From NCBI RefSeq assembly GCF_000426365.1, contig NZ_AUFF01000002.1:307826-371825 (forward strand): 64,000 nt of DNA. The letters are read 5' to 3'. A program made the translations under genes and the position numbers. The notes under the pieces were generated by a model. It had not been told where the DNA came from. It made no database searches and worked only from the letters and a program-made list of their open reading frames with translations. Positions 21,204 to 30,386 of this stretch are shown here, piece by piece (positions within the stretch are counted from its first letter, which is position 1; every line of letters starts with the position of its first letter). The DNA is from Arenimonas composti TR7-09 = DSM 18010 (GTDB lineage Bacteria > Pseudomonadota > Gammaproteobacteria > Xanthomonadales > Xanthomonadaceae).

Positions 21204-21614
21204 TCAGGTGCAACCGGTCGGCAGGTACTTGGCGTCCAGGCCGGTGATCGTGCAGTCGTAGTTGCCGGTGGCCGAGTTGCGCTGCAGCTGGATGACCTTG
21301 CCCACGACGCGCGGGTTGCCCGCCAGGGTGCACTTGATCGTGCCGGTGGCGCTGCCCGCGACGGCGATGGCCGAGCAGCGGGTGGTCGCCGTGGCCAGGC
21401 CGATGCTGGCCTGGGTGTTGAACGTGGTCGAACCGCGGTTGATCTTCTCTTCGAACGCGGTCACGCCGCCACGGATGTCGGCCAGACCGGCCGCGACCTG
21501 CGAACGGGCGATGTAGTCCTGATACGCCGGCAGCGCGATGGCGGCCAGGATCGCGATGATCGCAACCACGATCATCAGCTCGATCAGGGTGAAGCCTTTC
21601 TGGATCTTCTTCAT
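21204..21614 (-). CDS. pilA: Type IV major-type pilin, promoter-proximal copy
   Basis: This 136-residue prepilin starts at ATG 21614, 8 bases after AGGGGA. The leader is MKKIQKG with cleavage before F8; the mature N-terminus [20 protein letters not shown] has the conserved E5. The globular domain keeps four cysteines, the last pair (NYDC and PTGC) bounding the disulfide loop. Being the first gene behind a consensus sigma-54 promoter, it is the likely major pilin. It differs from the second copy mainly after the N-terminal helix, so the two subunits could give pili different surfaces. Confidence 0.95.
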   Translation of the reverse strand: MKKIQKGFTLIELMIVVAIIAILAAIALPAYQDYIARSQVAAGLADIRGGVTAFEEKINRGSTTFNTQASIGLATATTRCSAIAVAGSATGTIKCTLAGNPRVVGKVIQLQRNSATGNYDCTITGLDAKYLPTGCT

Positions 21615-21705
21615 GGGTGAATCCCCTAGGTGGATGTTGGTTTTGCCTGCTTCGGTCCGTCTTCCGTTCCGTGGTCGACCTGGATTTCGGCAGACTGTGA
21701 TCCCG

Positions 21706-21721
21706 AGCAACTTCCGTGCCA
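21706..21721 (-). promoter_or_regulatory. Sigma-54 (RpoN) promoter of the pilin operon
   Basis: On the minus strand the sequence TGGCACGGAAGTTGCT matches the sigma-54 consensus TGGCACN5TTGCW at every defined position. It lies about 92 bases upstream of the first pilin start. Pilin genes in Pseudomonas and Xanthomonas are transcribed by RpoN with PilR. The PilS/PilR pair is encoded nearby at 24999-28053. Transcription should start about 12 bases downstream of the -12 element, near 21694. Confidence 0.88.
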
Positions 21722-21819
21722 GAGCGTTCCAGCGCTGGCACGGCTGGAAGATAGGCGTTCAGGGACCAAAACGCTAGCTGACCGCGGCCGGTGTGTCAGG
21801 TCACAGGCGGCCACAAGGA

Positions 21820-21854
21820 CGTCACAAAGTGACCGCCTGCGTCACTTTGTGACG
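21820..21854. promoter_or_regulatory. Palindromic candidate activator (PilR-type) enhancer site
   Basis: Two copies of a 13-base near-palindrome, GTCACAAAGTGAC (21821-21833) and GTCACTTTGTGAC (21841-21853), face each other across a 7-base spacer; with the flanking C and G the arms are 14 bp. The pair lies 99-148 bases upstream of the pilin sigma-54 promoter, the usual distance for an RpoN enhancer. TGTCAGGTCACAG nearby (21794-21806) repeats part of the motif. PilR is the obvious candidate, but a CRP/Clp-like factor cannot be ruled out. It could also control the divergent gene at 21930. Confidence 0.55.
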
Positions 21855-21929
21855 ACAGCCCGGTTGAGGTCGACAAGTGGCGGCCCTGGGATATGCTCCC
21901 GCCGGGGATTTGCCCTGTCGGGGGAAGTA

Positions 21930-24900
21930 ATGTCGAAACCAATCGCGCTCGAGCGGGCGCTGCTCGGGCTGTTCGTGGCGTCCGGCTTCGCCGGACTGAT
22001 CTATCAGGCGATCTGGTCGCATTACCTGGGGTTGTCGCTCGGTCATGCCGCGTATGCGCAGACCCTCGTGCTGGCGATCTTCATGGGCGGCATGGCGCTG
22101 GGCGCCTGGATCGTCAGCCGCTACGGGGTGCGCTGGAAGCGGCTGATCCTGACCTACGCCGTCGTCGAGATCGTGATCGGCGTGGCCGGCCTGGCGTTCC
22201 ACCCGCTCTTCCTGGGCTATACCGACCTGTCGCAGGACACCGTCTATCCGGCGCTGGACTCGATCGCGGCGGTGCGTGCTTGGCAGTGGGGAAGTGCCGC
22301 GCTGATGATCCTGCCGCAGTGCGTGCTGCTCGGCATGACCTTCCCGCTGATGAGCGGCGGCTACCTGCGCGTGGCGCCGGCGGCCGACGGCGAGATCCTC
22401 GGCGGCCTGTACTTCAGCAACAGCCTCGGTGCCGCCTTCGGCGCGCTGTTCGCGACCTTCGTGCTGCTGCCCTGGATCGGCATGCCGGGAACCGTCGCCA
22501 CGGCCGGCGTCGTCAACCTGGCGGTGGGTGCCCTGGCCTGGGTCGTGGCCCGTCGGGTGGACGACGGTGGCTGGACCGACGGGGCACCGGTAGCGACCGC
22601 TGCCGCTCCGGTGAAACCGGCAGCCGCCGACGACGTCCCGTATTTCCGGATGATGGTCGTCGCCGCGGCGATCACCGGCGCGACCTCGTTCGTGTACGAG
22701 ATCGGCTGGGTGCGGATGCTCAACCAGGCGCTCGGCACCACCGTGCACTCGTTCGAACTGATGCTGGCCGCCTTCATCCTCGGCCTCGCCTTCGGTGGCC
22801 TGTGGGTGCGTCGCCGCGCCGCCCGCATCGGCGATGCGGTCGCGGTAGCCGGCTACGCGCAAGTGCTCATGGGCGTCGCCGCGCTGCTGTCGCTGCCGGT
22901 GTTCGCCCAGAGCTTCCGCTGGGTCGGCGCGATGCTCGGCGTGCTGCCACGGACCGAAGCCGGCTATGCGCTCTTCAGCCTCGGTAGCGCCGGCATCGCC
23001 CTCGCGGTGATGTTCCCGGCAGCCTTCTTCGCCGGCCTGACCCTGCCGCTGTTCACGATGGCCCTGCTGCGGCGTGGTGCCGGCGAGGCCAGCATCGGCC
23101 GCATCTATGCCGCGAACACCCTCGGCGCGATCGCCGGTGTCGTGCTCGCGGTGCACGTGCTGATTCCGGCGCTCGGCCTGCACCTGGCGGTCACGCTCGC
23201 GGCGCTGGTCGACATCGCCTTGGGCTTCCTGCTGCTCAAGCGCTACGCCGAGAACGTGACCCAGCGTGCCTACTTCGCCAGCGCGATCCTCTGTCTCGTG
23301 GTGCTTCCGATGAGCCTGCTGCTGGGTCGCACGCCGCCCGAAGCGCTGGCATCGGGTGTGTTCCGCACCGGCGTCGCCGCACTCACCGACGACACCGAGT
23401 TCGTGTTCCTGCGCGACGGCAAGACCGCGACCGTCGCGGTGTTCGGTCGCGAAGGCACCGCGGTGATCGCCACGAACGGCAAGCCCGACGCCGGACTGGT
23501 CCTCGACGTGAACATGCCGCCGTCGGGCGACGAAAGCACGATGATCAGCGTCGGCGTGCTGCCACTGGCACTGCATCCCGACCCCCGCCGGATCGCGGTG
23601 ATCGGCTGGGGCTCGGGAATGACCACCCACACGCTGCTCGGCAGCGACAAGCCCGAGGTCGTCGACTCGATCGAGATCGAGCGGGCGATGTACGACGGCG
23701 CGATGCACTTCGGACGACGCGTCACCCGCGCGTACACCGATCCACGCTCGCGGGTGCACATCGATGACGCGCGCACCTTCTTCTCCACCGGCAACCGCCG
23801 GTACGACGTGATCGTCTCGGAGCCGTCGAATCCGTGGGTCAGTGGCGTCGCCAGCCTGTTCACCCGCCAGTTCTACGGCTTCCTCGGCCGCCATCTGGAG
23901 GACGACGGGATCCTGGTGCAATGGGTGCAGGCCTACGAAATCGACGATCCGCTGCTGGCGACGATGCTGGCGGCGCTGGCCTCCGAGTTCCCCTACATCG
24001 ACCTGTACCGGCCGAACGACGGTGACGTCGCCGTGGTCGCCAGCCGGAAGCCGCTGCCGCCGCTGCACGAGGCCGCTGAGCCGGGGTCGCCGCTGCATGC
24101 GGAGCTGCGCCGGGTCGGACTGGGCTCGGTGAGCGACCTCGCGATGCGTCGCGTCGGCACCCAGGCGATGATCGAGAACTTCGTGCGCATCGCCGGCGTC
24201 GACATCCACGACGACTTCTACCCGACCGTCTCGCTGCAGGCGCCGAGCGCGCGCTTCCGCAGGGTGGGGTCGTTCTGGATCACCAATCTGATCTCGACGG
24301 GCATGCCGGTGCTGGAAATGACCGATGGCCGCGTGCCCCTGCGCCCGAACGAGGACGTGATGCAGGGCCGCGGCATGCCCGACGAGATGATGCAGTTGCC
24401 GCGCGTCGCCTACGACACCGGTATCGCGATGCGCCAGGGCACGATGCCCGGGGTCGCGATGGAACTCGAGGAACTCGCGCGGGAACTCGAGCGGCTGCGC
24501 GCACTGTCGGCGGCACCGGTCGAGTCCGCGGATATCGGGGACTGGTTGCAGGCCGCCGCCGTCGTCGCCGAATTCACCATCGCCCACATCGCGCGCGAGG
24601 ACCAGGTGGGCGTGTGGATCGAGCCGACGTGGATCGACCTCGACGGGCAGCCCGAGGACGTTCGCGCAGTGATGGCGGCCTACGACGCGACCGCGCGCCG
24701 CGACGCCCCGGCGATGCTCGCCGCCGGCCGCGCCGCCCTGCCGGTGGTCGGTCCCGACGCGCCGCCGTTGCTGCGCGAGCACCTGCTGGTGATCGCGATG
24801 CTCGGCGCCCTGGCTTCGGACCAGCCGGCGGAGGCGCTGCGCCTCGACCGCGAGGAAGGCCGCGGCATTCCCGTCGGCCGCGACAGCAACTACGGCTTCA

Positions 24901-24944
24901 TCCGTTCGTGGTTGCTGGCCTGGGCCGACCGCCCGCGGCGCTGA
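21930..24944 (+). CDS. Fused MFS-type transporter / spermidine synthase-like protein
   Basis: I start this at ATG 21930 behind GGGGGAAG, giving 1004 residues. The first half (to about 540) has around twelve membrane helices of the MFS type. The second half contains a spermidine-synthase-like Rossmann domain (VIGWGSGMTTHTLL near 555, DSIEIERAM, DDARTFF, and SEPSNPWVSGV near 630). The last 170 residues are soluble and unassigned. Such fusions are widespread but poorly characterised; aminopropyl transfer is not shown by sequence. It is divergent from the pilins and shares their 315-base intergenic region. Confidence 0.82.
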   Translation: MSKPIALERALLGLFVASGFAGLIYQAIWSHYLGLSLGHAAYAQTLVLAIFMGGMALGAWIVSRYGVRWKRLILTYAVVEIVIGVAGLAFHPLFLGYTDLSQDTVYPALDSIAAVRAWQWGSAALMILPQCVLLGMTFPLMSGGYLRVAPAADGEILGGLYFSNSLGAAFGALFATFVLLPWIGMPGTVATAGVVNLAVGALAWVVARRVDDGGWTDGAPVATAAAPVKPAAADDVPYFRMMVVAAAITGATSFVYEIGWVRMLNQALGTTVHSFELMLAAFILGLAFGGLWVRRRAARIGDAVAVAGYAQVLMGVAALLSLPVFAQSFRWVGAMLGVLPRTEAGYALFSLGSAGIALAVMFPAAFFAGLTLPLFTMALLRRGAGEASIGRIYAANTLGAIAGVVLAVHVLIPALGLHLAVTLAALVDIALGFLLLKRYAENVTQRAYFASAILCLVVLPMSLLLGRTPPEALASGVFRTGVAALTDDTEFVFLRDGKTATVAVFGREGTAVIATNGKPDAGLVLDVNMPPSGDESTMISVGVLPLALHPDPRRIAVIGWGSGMTTHTLLGSDKPEVVDSIEIERAMYDGAMHFGRRVTRAYTDPRSRVHIDDARTFFSTGNRRYDVIVSEPSNPWVSGVASLFTRQFYGFLGRHLEDDGILVQWVQAYEIDDPLLATMLAALASEFPYIDLYRPNDGDVAVVASRKPLPPLHEAAEPGSPLHAELRRVGLGSVSDLAMRRVGTQAMIENFVRIAGVDIHDDFYPTVSLQAPSARFRRVGSFWITNLISTGMPVLEMTDGRVPLRPNEDVMQGRGMPDEMMQLPRVAYDTGIAMRQGTMPGVAMELEELARELERLRALSAAPVESADIGDWLQAAAVVAEFTIAHIAREDQVGVWIEPTWIDLDGQPEDVRAVMAAYDATARRDAPAMLAAGRAALPVVGPDAPPLLREHLLVIAMLGALASDQPAEALRLDREEGRGIPVGRDSNYGFIRSWLLAWADRPRR

Positions 24945-24951
24945 TGGCCCA

Positions 24952-24979
24952 GCCGCCCCCGGCGATACCCGGGGGCGGC
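24952..24979. terminator. Bidirectional hairpin between convergent genes
   Basis: An 11-bp GC stem (24952-24962 with 24969-24979, 6-base loop) lies in the 54-base gap where the spermidine-synthase-like gene and pilR converge. There is no T run, so intrinsic termination would be weak. The position fits a shared 3' structure. Confidence 0.45.
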
Positions 24980-24998
24980 CAATGGCCGCCGGCCGGCG

Positions 24999-26369
24999 CT
25001 ACTCGATACCGAGCTTCTTCAGCTTGTAGCGCAGCGCCCGGAAGGTGATGCCGAGCTGCACCGCGGTCTTGGTCTTGTTGTAGCGGTTGGCCTCGAGGGC
25101 CTTCTGGATCGTCTCGCGTTCCATCTGCTCGATCGCATCGGGCAGGGCGGTGCCTTCCGCCGACGTCGGCATCGGCGCGCTGGTGACGGCGCGCAGCGGC
25201 ACGTCCGCTTCCTGGCCGATCAGGCTGTCGACCTGCGGCAGGTAGAGGTCGGCGACCTCGATGCGCTGGCCGTCGCTGAGCGCGACCGCGCGTTCGAGCA
25301 CGTTCTCGAGTTCGCGCACGTTGCCGGGGAAGGGGTAGGCGACCAGCGCCGCTTCCGCCTCTTCCGACAGCGCCGGCACCGGGTCGCCGCCGGCCAGGCG
25401 CTGCAGGATCGCGGCGGCGATCAGCGGGATGTCCTCGCGCCGCTGGCGCAGCGGCGGCACCTGCAGCTCGATGACGTTGATGCGGTAGTAGAGGTCGTGG
25501 CGGAAGCGCCCGTCCTCGATCAGCCGCGCCAGGTTCTTGTGCGTCGCCGACAGGATGCGCACGTCGACCGGGAGTTCGGCCGGCGCGCCGATCGGCCGCA
25601 CGGTCTTCTCCTGGATCACGCGCAGCAGCTTGACCTGCATGTGCAGCGGCAGCTCGGCGACTTCGTCGAGGAACAGGGTGCCGCCCTGGGCGGCCTGGAA
25701 CAGGCCGTCCTTGTCGGCGTGGGCGCCGGTGAAGCTGCCCTTGCGGTGGCCGAACAGCTCGCTCTCCATCAGTTCCGACGGAATCGCGCCGCAGTTCACC
25801 GGCACGAACGGCCCGGTCGTGCGCGAGCCCTGCTCGTGGATCAGCCGCGCGACCAGTTCCTTGCCGACGCCCGATTCGCCGCTGATGTACACCGGCGCCT
25901 GGCTGCGGGCGACGCGGGCGATCGTTTGCCGCAGCGCCTGCATCTTAGGCGACTCGCCGAGCAGGCGGCTGCCGGCCGACGGCGTGGCGCGCCGCTGTTC
26001 GTTGAGGTCGAGCGCGTGCTGCACCAGCCGCCGCAGCACCGCCAGGTCGACCGGCTTGGTCACGAAGTCGAAGGCACCGGACTTCAGCGCGCTCACCGCC
26101 GCCTCGACATTGCCGTACGCGGTGATCATCGCCACCGGCGTGTCCGGGTAGCGCTGCGCGATGTGCTCGATCAACTGCTGGCCGCTGCCGTCCGGCAGGC
26201 GCATGTCGGTGAGGCAGAGGTCGTAGCTGCCGTTGGCGAGCTGCGCACGCGCCGACGCCAGGTCGGCGGCGGTATCGACGCGCAGGCCCATCCGTCCCAG
26301 GGTCAGTACCAGCAGTTCGCGGATGTCGCGCTCGTCGTCGACGACGAGGGCGCTGCGGGGGGTGGCCAT
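24999..26369 (-). CDS. pilR: Sigma-54-dependent response regulator PilR
   Basis: PilR is an NtrC-family activator that, once phosphorylated by PilS, drives sigma-54 transcription of pilin genes. The 456 residues contain a receiver domain with phospho-acceptor D55, an AAA+ domain with Walker A GESGVGKE (about 165-172), the sigma-54-contacting loop GSFTGA (S in place of the usual first A), and a C-terminal Fis-type helix-turn-helix ([22 protein letters not shown] in sections near 430-453). It lies 55 bases after pilS on the same strand. Confidence 0.95.
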   Translation of the reverse strand: MATPRSALVVDDERDIRELLVLTLGRMGLRVDTAADLASARAQLANGSYDLCLTDMRLPDGSGQQLIEHIAQRYPDTPVAMITAYGNVEAAVSALKSGAFDFVTKPVDLAVLRRLVQHALDLNEQRRATPSAGSRLLGESPKMQALRQTIARVARSQAPVYISGESGVGKELVARLIHEQGSRTTGPFVPVNCGAIPSELMESELFGHRKGSFTGAHADKDGLFQAAQGGTLFLDEVAELPLHMQVKLLRVIQEKTVRPIGAPAELPVDVRILSATHKNLARLIEDGRFRHDLYYRINVIELQVPPLRQRREDIPLIAAAILQRLAGGDPVPALSEEAEAALVAYPFPGNVRELENVLERAVALSDGQRIEVADLYLPQVDSLIGQEADVPLRAVTSAPMPTSAEGTALPDAIEQMERETIQKALEANRYNKTKTAVQLGITFRALRYKLKKLGIE

Positions 26370-26424
26370 GCGTGTTCGCGGAATACCTTGGAAGGCGCCC
26401 CATACCTTAGCCGAGGCATCCGGA

Positions 26425-28053
26425 TCAGGCCATATTCATGTGTCCCGACGGCGCGTCCTGCACCAGCGTCATGCCCTGCGGGAGCACGATCCGGAAGCAG
26501 CTGCCGCCTCCGGGGACCGGTTGATAGCTCAGCGTGCACTGGTTCGCCTCGCACAGCTGCTGGGCGATGTAGAGGCCCAGGCCGGTGCCGTGTTCGCTGG
26601 TGGTGAAGAACGGCGTGAAGATCTGGCTGGCCACCGCCGCCGGGATGCCGGGCCCGCGGTCGATGACGTCGAGTTCCGGCGGCGAGCCCGGCGGCGCGGT
26701 GCGTACCGCCACCGTCACCCGCGCCGGCTCGCCGGGCATGCGGCCGTAGGTGAGGGCGTTCTGCACCAGGATCGTCAGCACCTGGTGCAGGTGGCGGGGG
26801 TCGGCCATCGCCAGCGTGCTGCGCTCGGCGACGGCCTGCAGGATGTCGGTTTCCAGCGGATGGCTGGCGCGGTATTCGTCGACGAAGCGGCGGGCGAACT
26901 GGCCGACGTCGATCGTCTCCGGCTGCGACCGCTCGCGCCGGGCCAGGCCGAGGATGTCGCGCACGATGCCGTCCATGCGCTGGCACTGGGTGTGGATGAT
27001 CTCCAGCAGGCGGCGGTCGGCATCCTGCAGCTCGTTGGCCTCCTCGAGCAGTTGCACCGAGTAGTTGATCGCCGCCAGCGGGTTGCGGATCTCGTGGGCG
27101 ATGCTCGCCGACAGCCGGCCGAGGGTCGCCAGCGTCAGCTCCTCGGCGCGGTCGGAATACATCCGGCTGTCGTCGAGGAAGATCAGGAACAGGTTGTCGG
27201 TCAGGCTCAGCGAGACGAAGCGCGGCAGCACCTCGGGGGCGCCGTCGGCCAGGGTCATGGCCTTGGGGATCTCGCCGCGGCCACGCCGCCAGGCCATCAG
27301 GCTGCGGTGCAGGCCGTTGGCGACGTCGGCGAGTTCGCGCCGGTCCGGCGAAGGCTTGCCGAGCAGGGCCCAGGCGGCCTCGTTGCAGACCTTGATCCGG
27401 TGTTCGCCGTCGACGACCAGGATCCCCGTCTTCATGCGCCGGATGACGAGTTCGTTGATCTCGGCCTGGCTGGCCAGTTCCTCGCCGCGCTGTTCCGCCA
27501 GCGCCTGCGATTCCAGCACCTGCCGGCTGAGCAGCTCGCACAGCACCGCCGTGGCCAGGTAGGTCACCGCGAACATCACCGACTCGGCCAGCGGACGGGC
27601 GTTCTCGAGGTCGAAGGTGCGCAGCAGCAGGCTGTCGCCGAGCATCACCAGCGCCGCGGTCAGGGCGAAGCCGATGCCGGCCCGCTGCGGCAGGATCAGC
27701 GCACCGGCACCGACGTTGAACAGCAGCAGCAGGGCGATGCCGCCCTGGCTGCCGGTGGTCGTGCCGAGGGTGCCGGCGGCGACCAGGATGTCGATCGCCA
27801 GGCCGATCGCCGCCTGGGTCGGCGGCGGCAGCCGGCTGCGGTAGCCGGCGACCAGCAGGGCCACCGCGGCGATCATGTAGAGCACGACCATCCCCTGCAG
27901 CAGGGTCGGTTCGCGCAGCCTGACCAGCATCTCGCCGACCGGGCTGAAGGCCACCAGGGCCAGCAGACAGGCCTCGAGCAGGCGGTACAGGGAGAAGAAG
28001 TACAGCTCCCGGCGCTGCGGACTGATGGTCTTTTTTCTGGGGGCAGCCGGCAT
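26425..28053 (-). CDS. pilS: Membrane sensor histidine kinase PilS
   Basis: PilS senses pilin levels in the inner membrane and phosphorylates PilR. I use the ATG at 28053 (542 residues); a GTG at 28068 would add five residues and neither has a good ribosome-binding site. Six hydrophobic segments occupy about 20-180, a PAS-like domain follows (about 200-310), then the dimerisation helix with the phospho-acceptor His in SIAHEIRNP (about 330), and the ATPase N, G1 (DRGPGIP) and G2 (GTGLGL) boxes. It is divergent from sucC. Confidence 0.93.
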   Translation of the reverse strand: MPAAPRKKTISPQRRELYFFSLYRLLEACLLALVAFSPVGEMLVRLREPTLLQGMVVLYMIAAVALLVAGYRSRLPPPTQAAIGLAIDILVAAGTLGTTTGSQGGIALLLLFNVGAGALILPQRAGIGFALTAALVMLGDSLLLRTFDLENARPLAESVMFAVTYLATAVLCELLSRQVLESQALAEQRGEELASQAEINELVIRRMKTGILVVDGEHRIKVCNEAAWALLGKPSPDRRELADVANGLHRSLMAWRRGRGEIPKAMTLADGAPEVLPRFVSLSLTDNLFLIFLDDSRMYSDRAEELTLATLGRLSASIAHEIRNPLAAINYSVQLLEEANELQDADRRLLEIIHTQCQRMDGIVRDILGLARRERSQPETIDVGQFARRFVDEYRASHPLETDILQAVAERSTLAMADPRHLHQVLTILVQNALTYGRMPGEPARVTVAVRTAPPGSPPELDVIDRGPGIPAAVASQIFTPFFTTSEHGTGLGLYIAQQLCEANQCTLSYQPVPGGGSCFRIVLPQGMTLVQDAPSGHMNMA

Positions 28054-28166
28054 GCCGGAAGTATGCACCGGCGGCCGCGGGTCCGGCCCGGGGGAAGCCG
28101 GCGTTTTGCCTTGCCCCGGCGAACCGGCGACAATACCGCCCCCGTTTCGCGACCAAAGGCAGCCGG

Positions 28167-29333
28167 ATGAACTTCCACGAGTACCAGGCCAAGCAGCTTT
28201 TCGGCGAGTACGGCATCGCCGTTCCGGCGGGCCGGGTCGCCCGTACGCCCGAAGAGGCGGTCGACGCCGCGAAGGCCATCGGCGGCGATTTCTGGGTCGT
28301 GAAGGCGCAGATCCATGCCGGCGGCCGCGGCAAGGCCGGCGGCGTCAAGCTGGCCAAGACCCTCGACGACGTCCGCGCCTACGCCAAGGGCATGCTCGGC
28401 ACGAAGATGGAGACCTACCAGACCGCCGGCGTCGCGCTGCCGGTCGATTCGGTGCTGGTCACCCAGGCCACCGACATCGCCAAGGAGCTGTACCTGTCGG
28501 TGCTGGTCGACCGCGGTACCCGCACGGTCACCTTCATCGCCTCCAGCGACGGCGGCGTCGAGATCGAGAAGACCGCCGTCGAGAATCCCGACGCGATCAA
28601 GACCCTGCACGTGAACTTCGTCCAGGGCCTGCAGCCCTACCAGTGCCGCGACCTCGGCTTCGCGCTGGGCCTGAACGCGAAGCAGGTCAACCAGCTGTCG
28701 AAGATCATGCTGGGCCTGTACAAGCTGTTCAACGAGAAGGACCTGGCGCTGGTCGAGCTCAACCCGCTGGCGGTCCTCACCGACGGCAGCCTGGCCGTGC
28801 TCGACGGCAAGATCAATTCCGACGACAACGCCGCGTTCCGCCACGCGGAACTGACGGCGATGCGCGACATCCGCCAGGAAGACGAGACCGAGGTGCTGGC
28901 CAGCCAGCACGACCTCAACTACGTCACGATGGACGGCAACATCGGCTGCATGGTCAACGGTGCCGGCCTGGCGATGGCGACCATGGACGTGATCAAGCTC
29001 GAGGGCGGCGAGCCGGCGAACTTCCTCGACGTCGGCGGCGGCGCCACCAAGGAGCGCGTCACCGAGGCCTTCAAGCTGATCCTGCGCTCGCCCGACGTGA
29101 AGGCGATCTTCGTCAACATCTTCGGCGGCATCGTCCGCTGCGACATGATCGCCGAGGGCATCATCGCGGCGGTCAAGGAAGTCGACGTCAAGGTGCCGGT
29201 GATCGTCCGCCTCGAGGGCACGAACGTCGAGAAGGGCAAGGAACTGCTGAAGAACTCCGGCCTCGCGATCACCCCCGCCGACGACATCAACGACGGCGCG
29301 AAGAAGGCCGTCGCCGCCGCCAAGGCCGCCTGA
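28167..29333 (+). CDS. sucC: Succinyl-CoA ligase, beta subunit
   Basis: SucC binds nucleotide and succinate and with SucD interconverts succinyl-CoA and succinate in the TCA cycle. The protein has 388 residues, the usual length, and begins [17 protein letters not shown]. The ATP-grasp domain covers about 1-240, with [14 protein letters not shown] near 46-59, and the ligase domain carries the [15 protein letters not shown] stretch. A weak TTTGCC-18-GACAAT promoter lies at 28105-28134 in the divergent gap with pilS. Confidence 0.97.
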   Translation: MNFHEYQAKQLFGEYGIAVPAGRVARTPEEAVDAAKAIGGDFWVVKAQIHAGGRGKAGGVKLAKTLDDVRAYAKGMLGTKMETYQTAGVALPVDSVLVTQATDIAKELYLSVLVDRGTRTVTFIASSDGGVEIEKTAVENPDAIKTLHVNFVQGLQPYQCRDLGFALGLNAKQVNQLSKIMLGLYKLFNEKDLALVELNPLAVLTDGSLAVLDGKINSDDNAAFRHAELTAMRDIRQEDETEVLASQHDLNYVTMDGNIGCMVNGAGLAMATMDVIKLEGGEPANFLDVGGGATKERVTEAFKLILRSPDVKAIFVNIFGGIVRCDMIAEGIIAAVKEVDVKVPVIVRLEGTNVEKGKELLKNSGLAITPADDINDGAKKAVAAAKAA

Positions 29334-29345
29334 CCCAGACCCGCT

Positions 29346-29395
29346 GTAGGAGCGCCTTCAGGCGCGACAGCAATCGCGCCTGAAGGCGCTCCTAC
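29346..29395. repeat. REP pair 1 (GTAGGAGCG type), between sucC and sucD
   Basis: Two inverted copies of a 22-base REP (GTAGGAGCGCCTTCAGGCGCGA and its complement in outline) face each other over 6 bases, in the 80-base gap between sucC and sucD. Such REPs occur widely in Pseudomonas and Xanthomonadales and are moved by RAYT transposases. Here it puts a strong hairpin between two genes whose products are needed 1:1. Confidence 0.9.
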
Positions 29396-29413
29396 GAATA
29401 AGGAAGCGAATAC

Positions 29414-30295
<882 letters not shown>

Positions 30296-30322
30296 GCGAC
30301 GCCCGCCGTCACGCAGCACGGT

Positions 30323-30347
30323 AAGGGCCGCCTCGCGCGGCCCTTTT
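30323..30347 (+). terminator. Rho-independent terminator after sucD
   Basis: A 9-bp stem, AAGGGCCGC (30323-30331) with GCGGCCCTT (30337-30345), loop CTCGC, is followed by TT and then CATTT. The T-rich right flank and place 27 bases after the sucD stop make it the clearest intrinsic terminator in the window. Confidence 0.85.
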
Positions 30348-30386
30348 CATTTCGCGAAGATGAGTTCCGTGAGAGAAGGATCGGTC

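Noticed and set aside
21735..21751. Second sigma-54 promoter on the plus strand (TGGCACGGCTGGAAGAT) for the divergent gene
   Set aside because: The -24 half fits but the TTGC of the -12 element is missing.
21822..24782. 986-codon open frame antisense to the spermidine-synthase-like gene
   Set aside because: Opposite a gene with clear domains; His/Gln/Arg-rich shadow composition.
29346..29395. Intrinsic terminator between sucC and sucD
   Set aside because: It is a REP pair with no T run and lies inside an operon whose two subunits are needed together.
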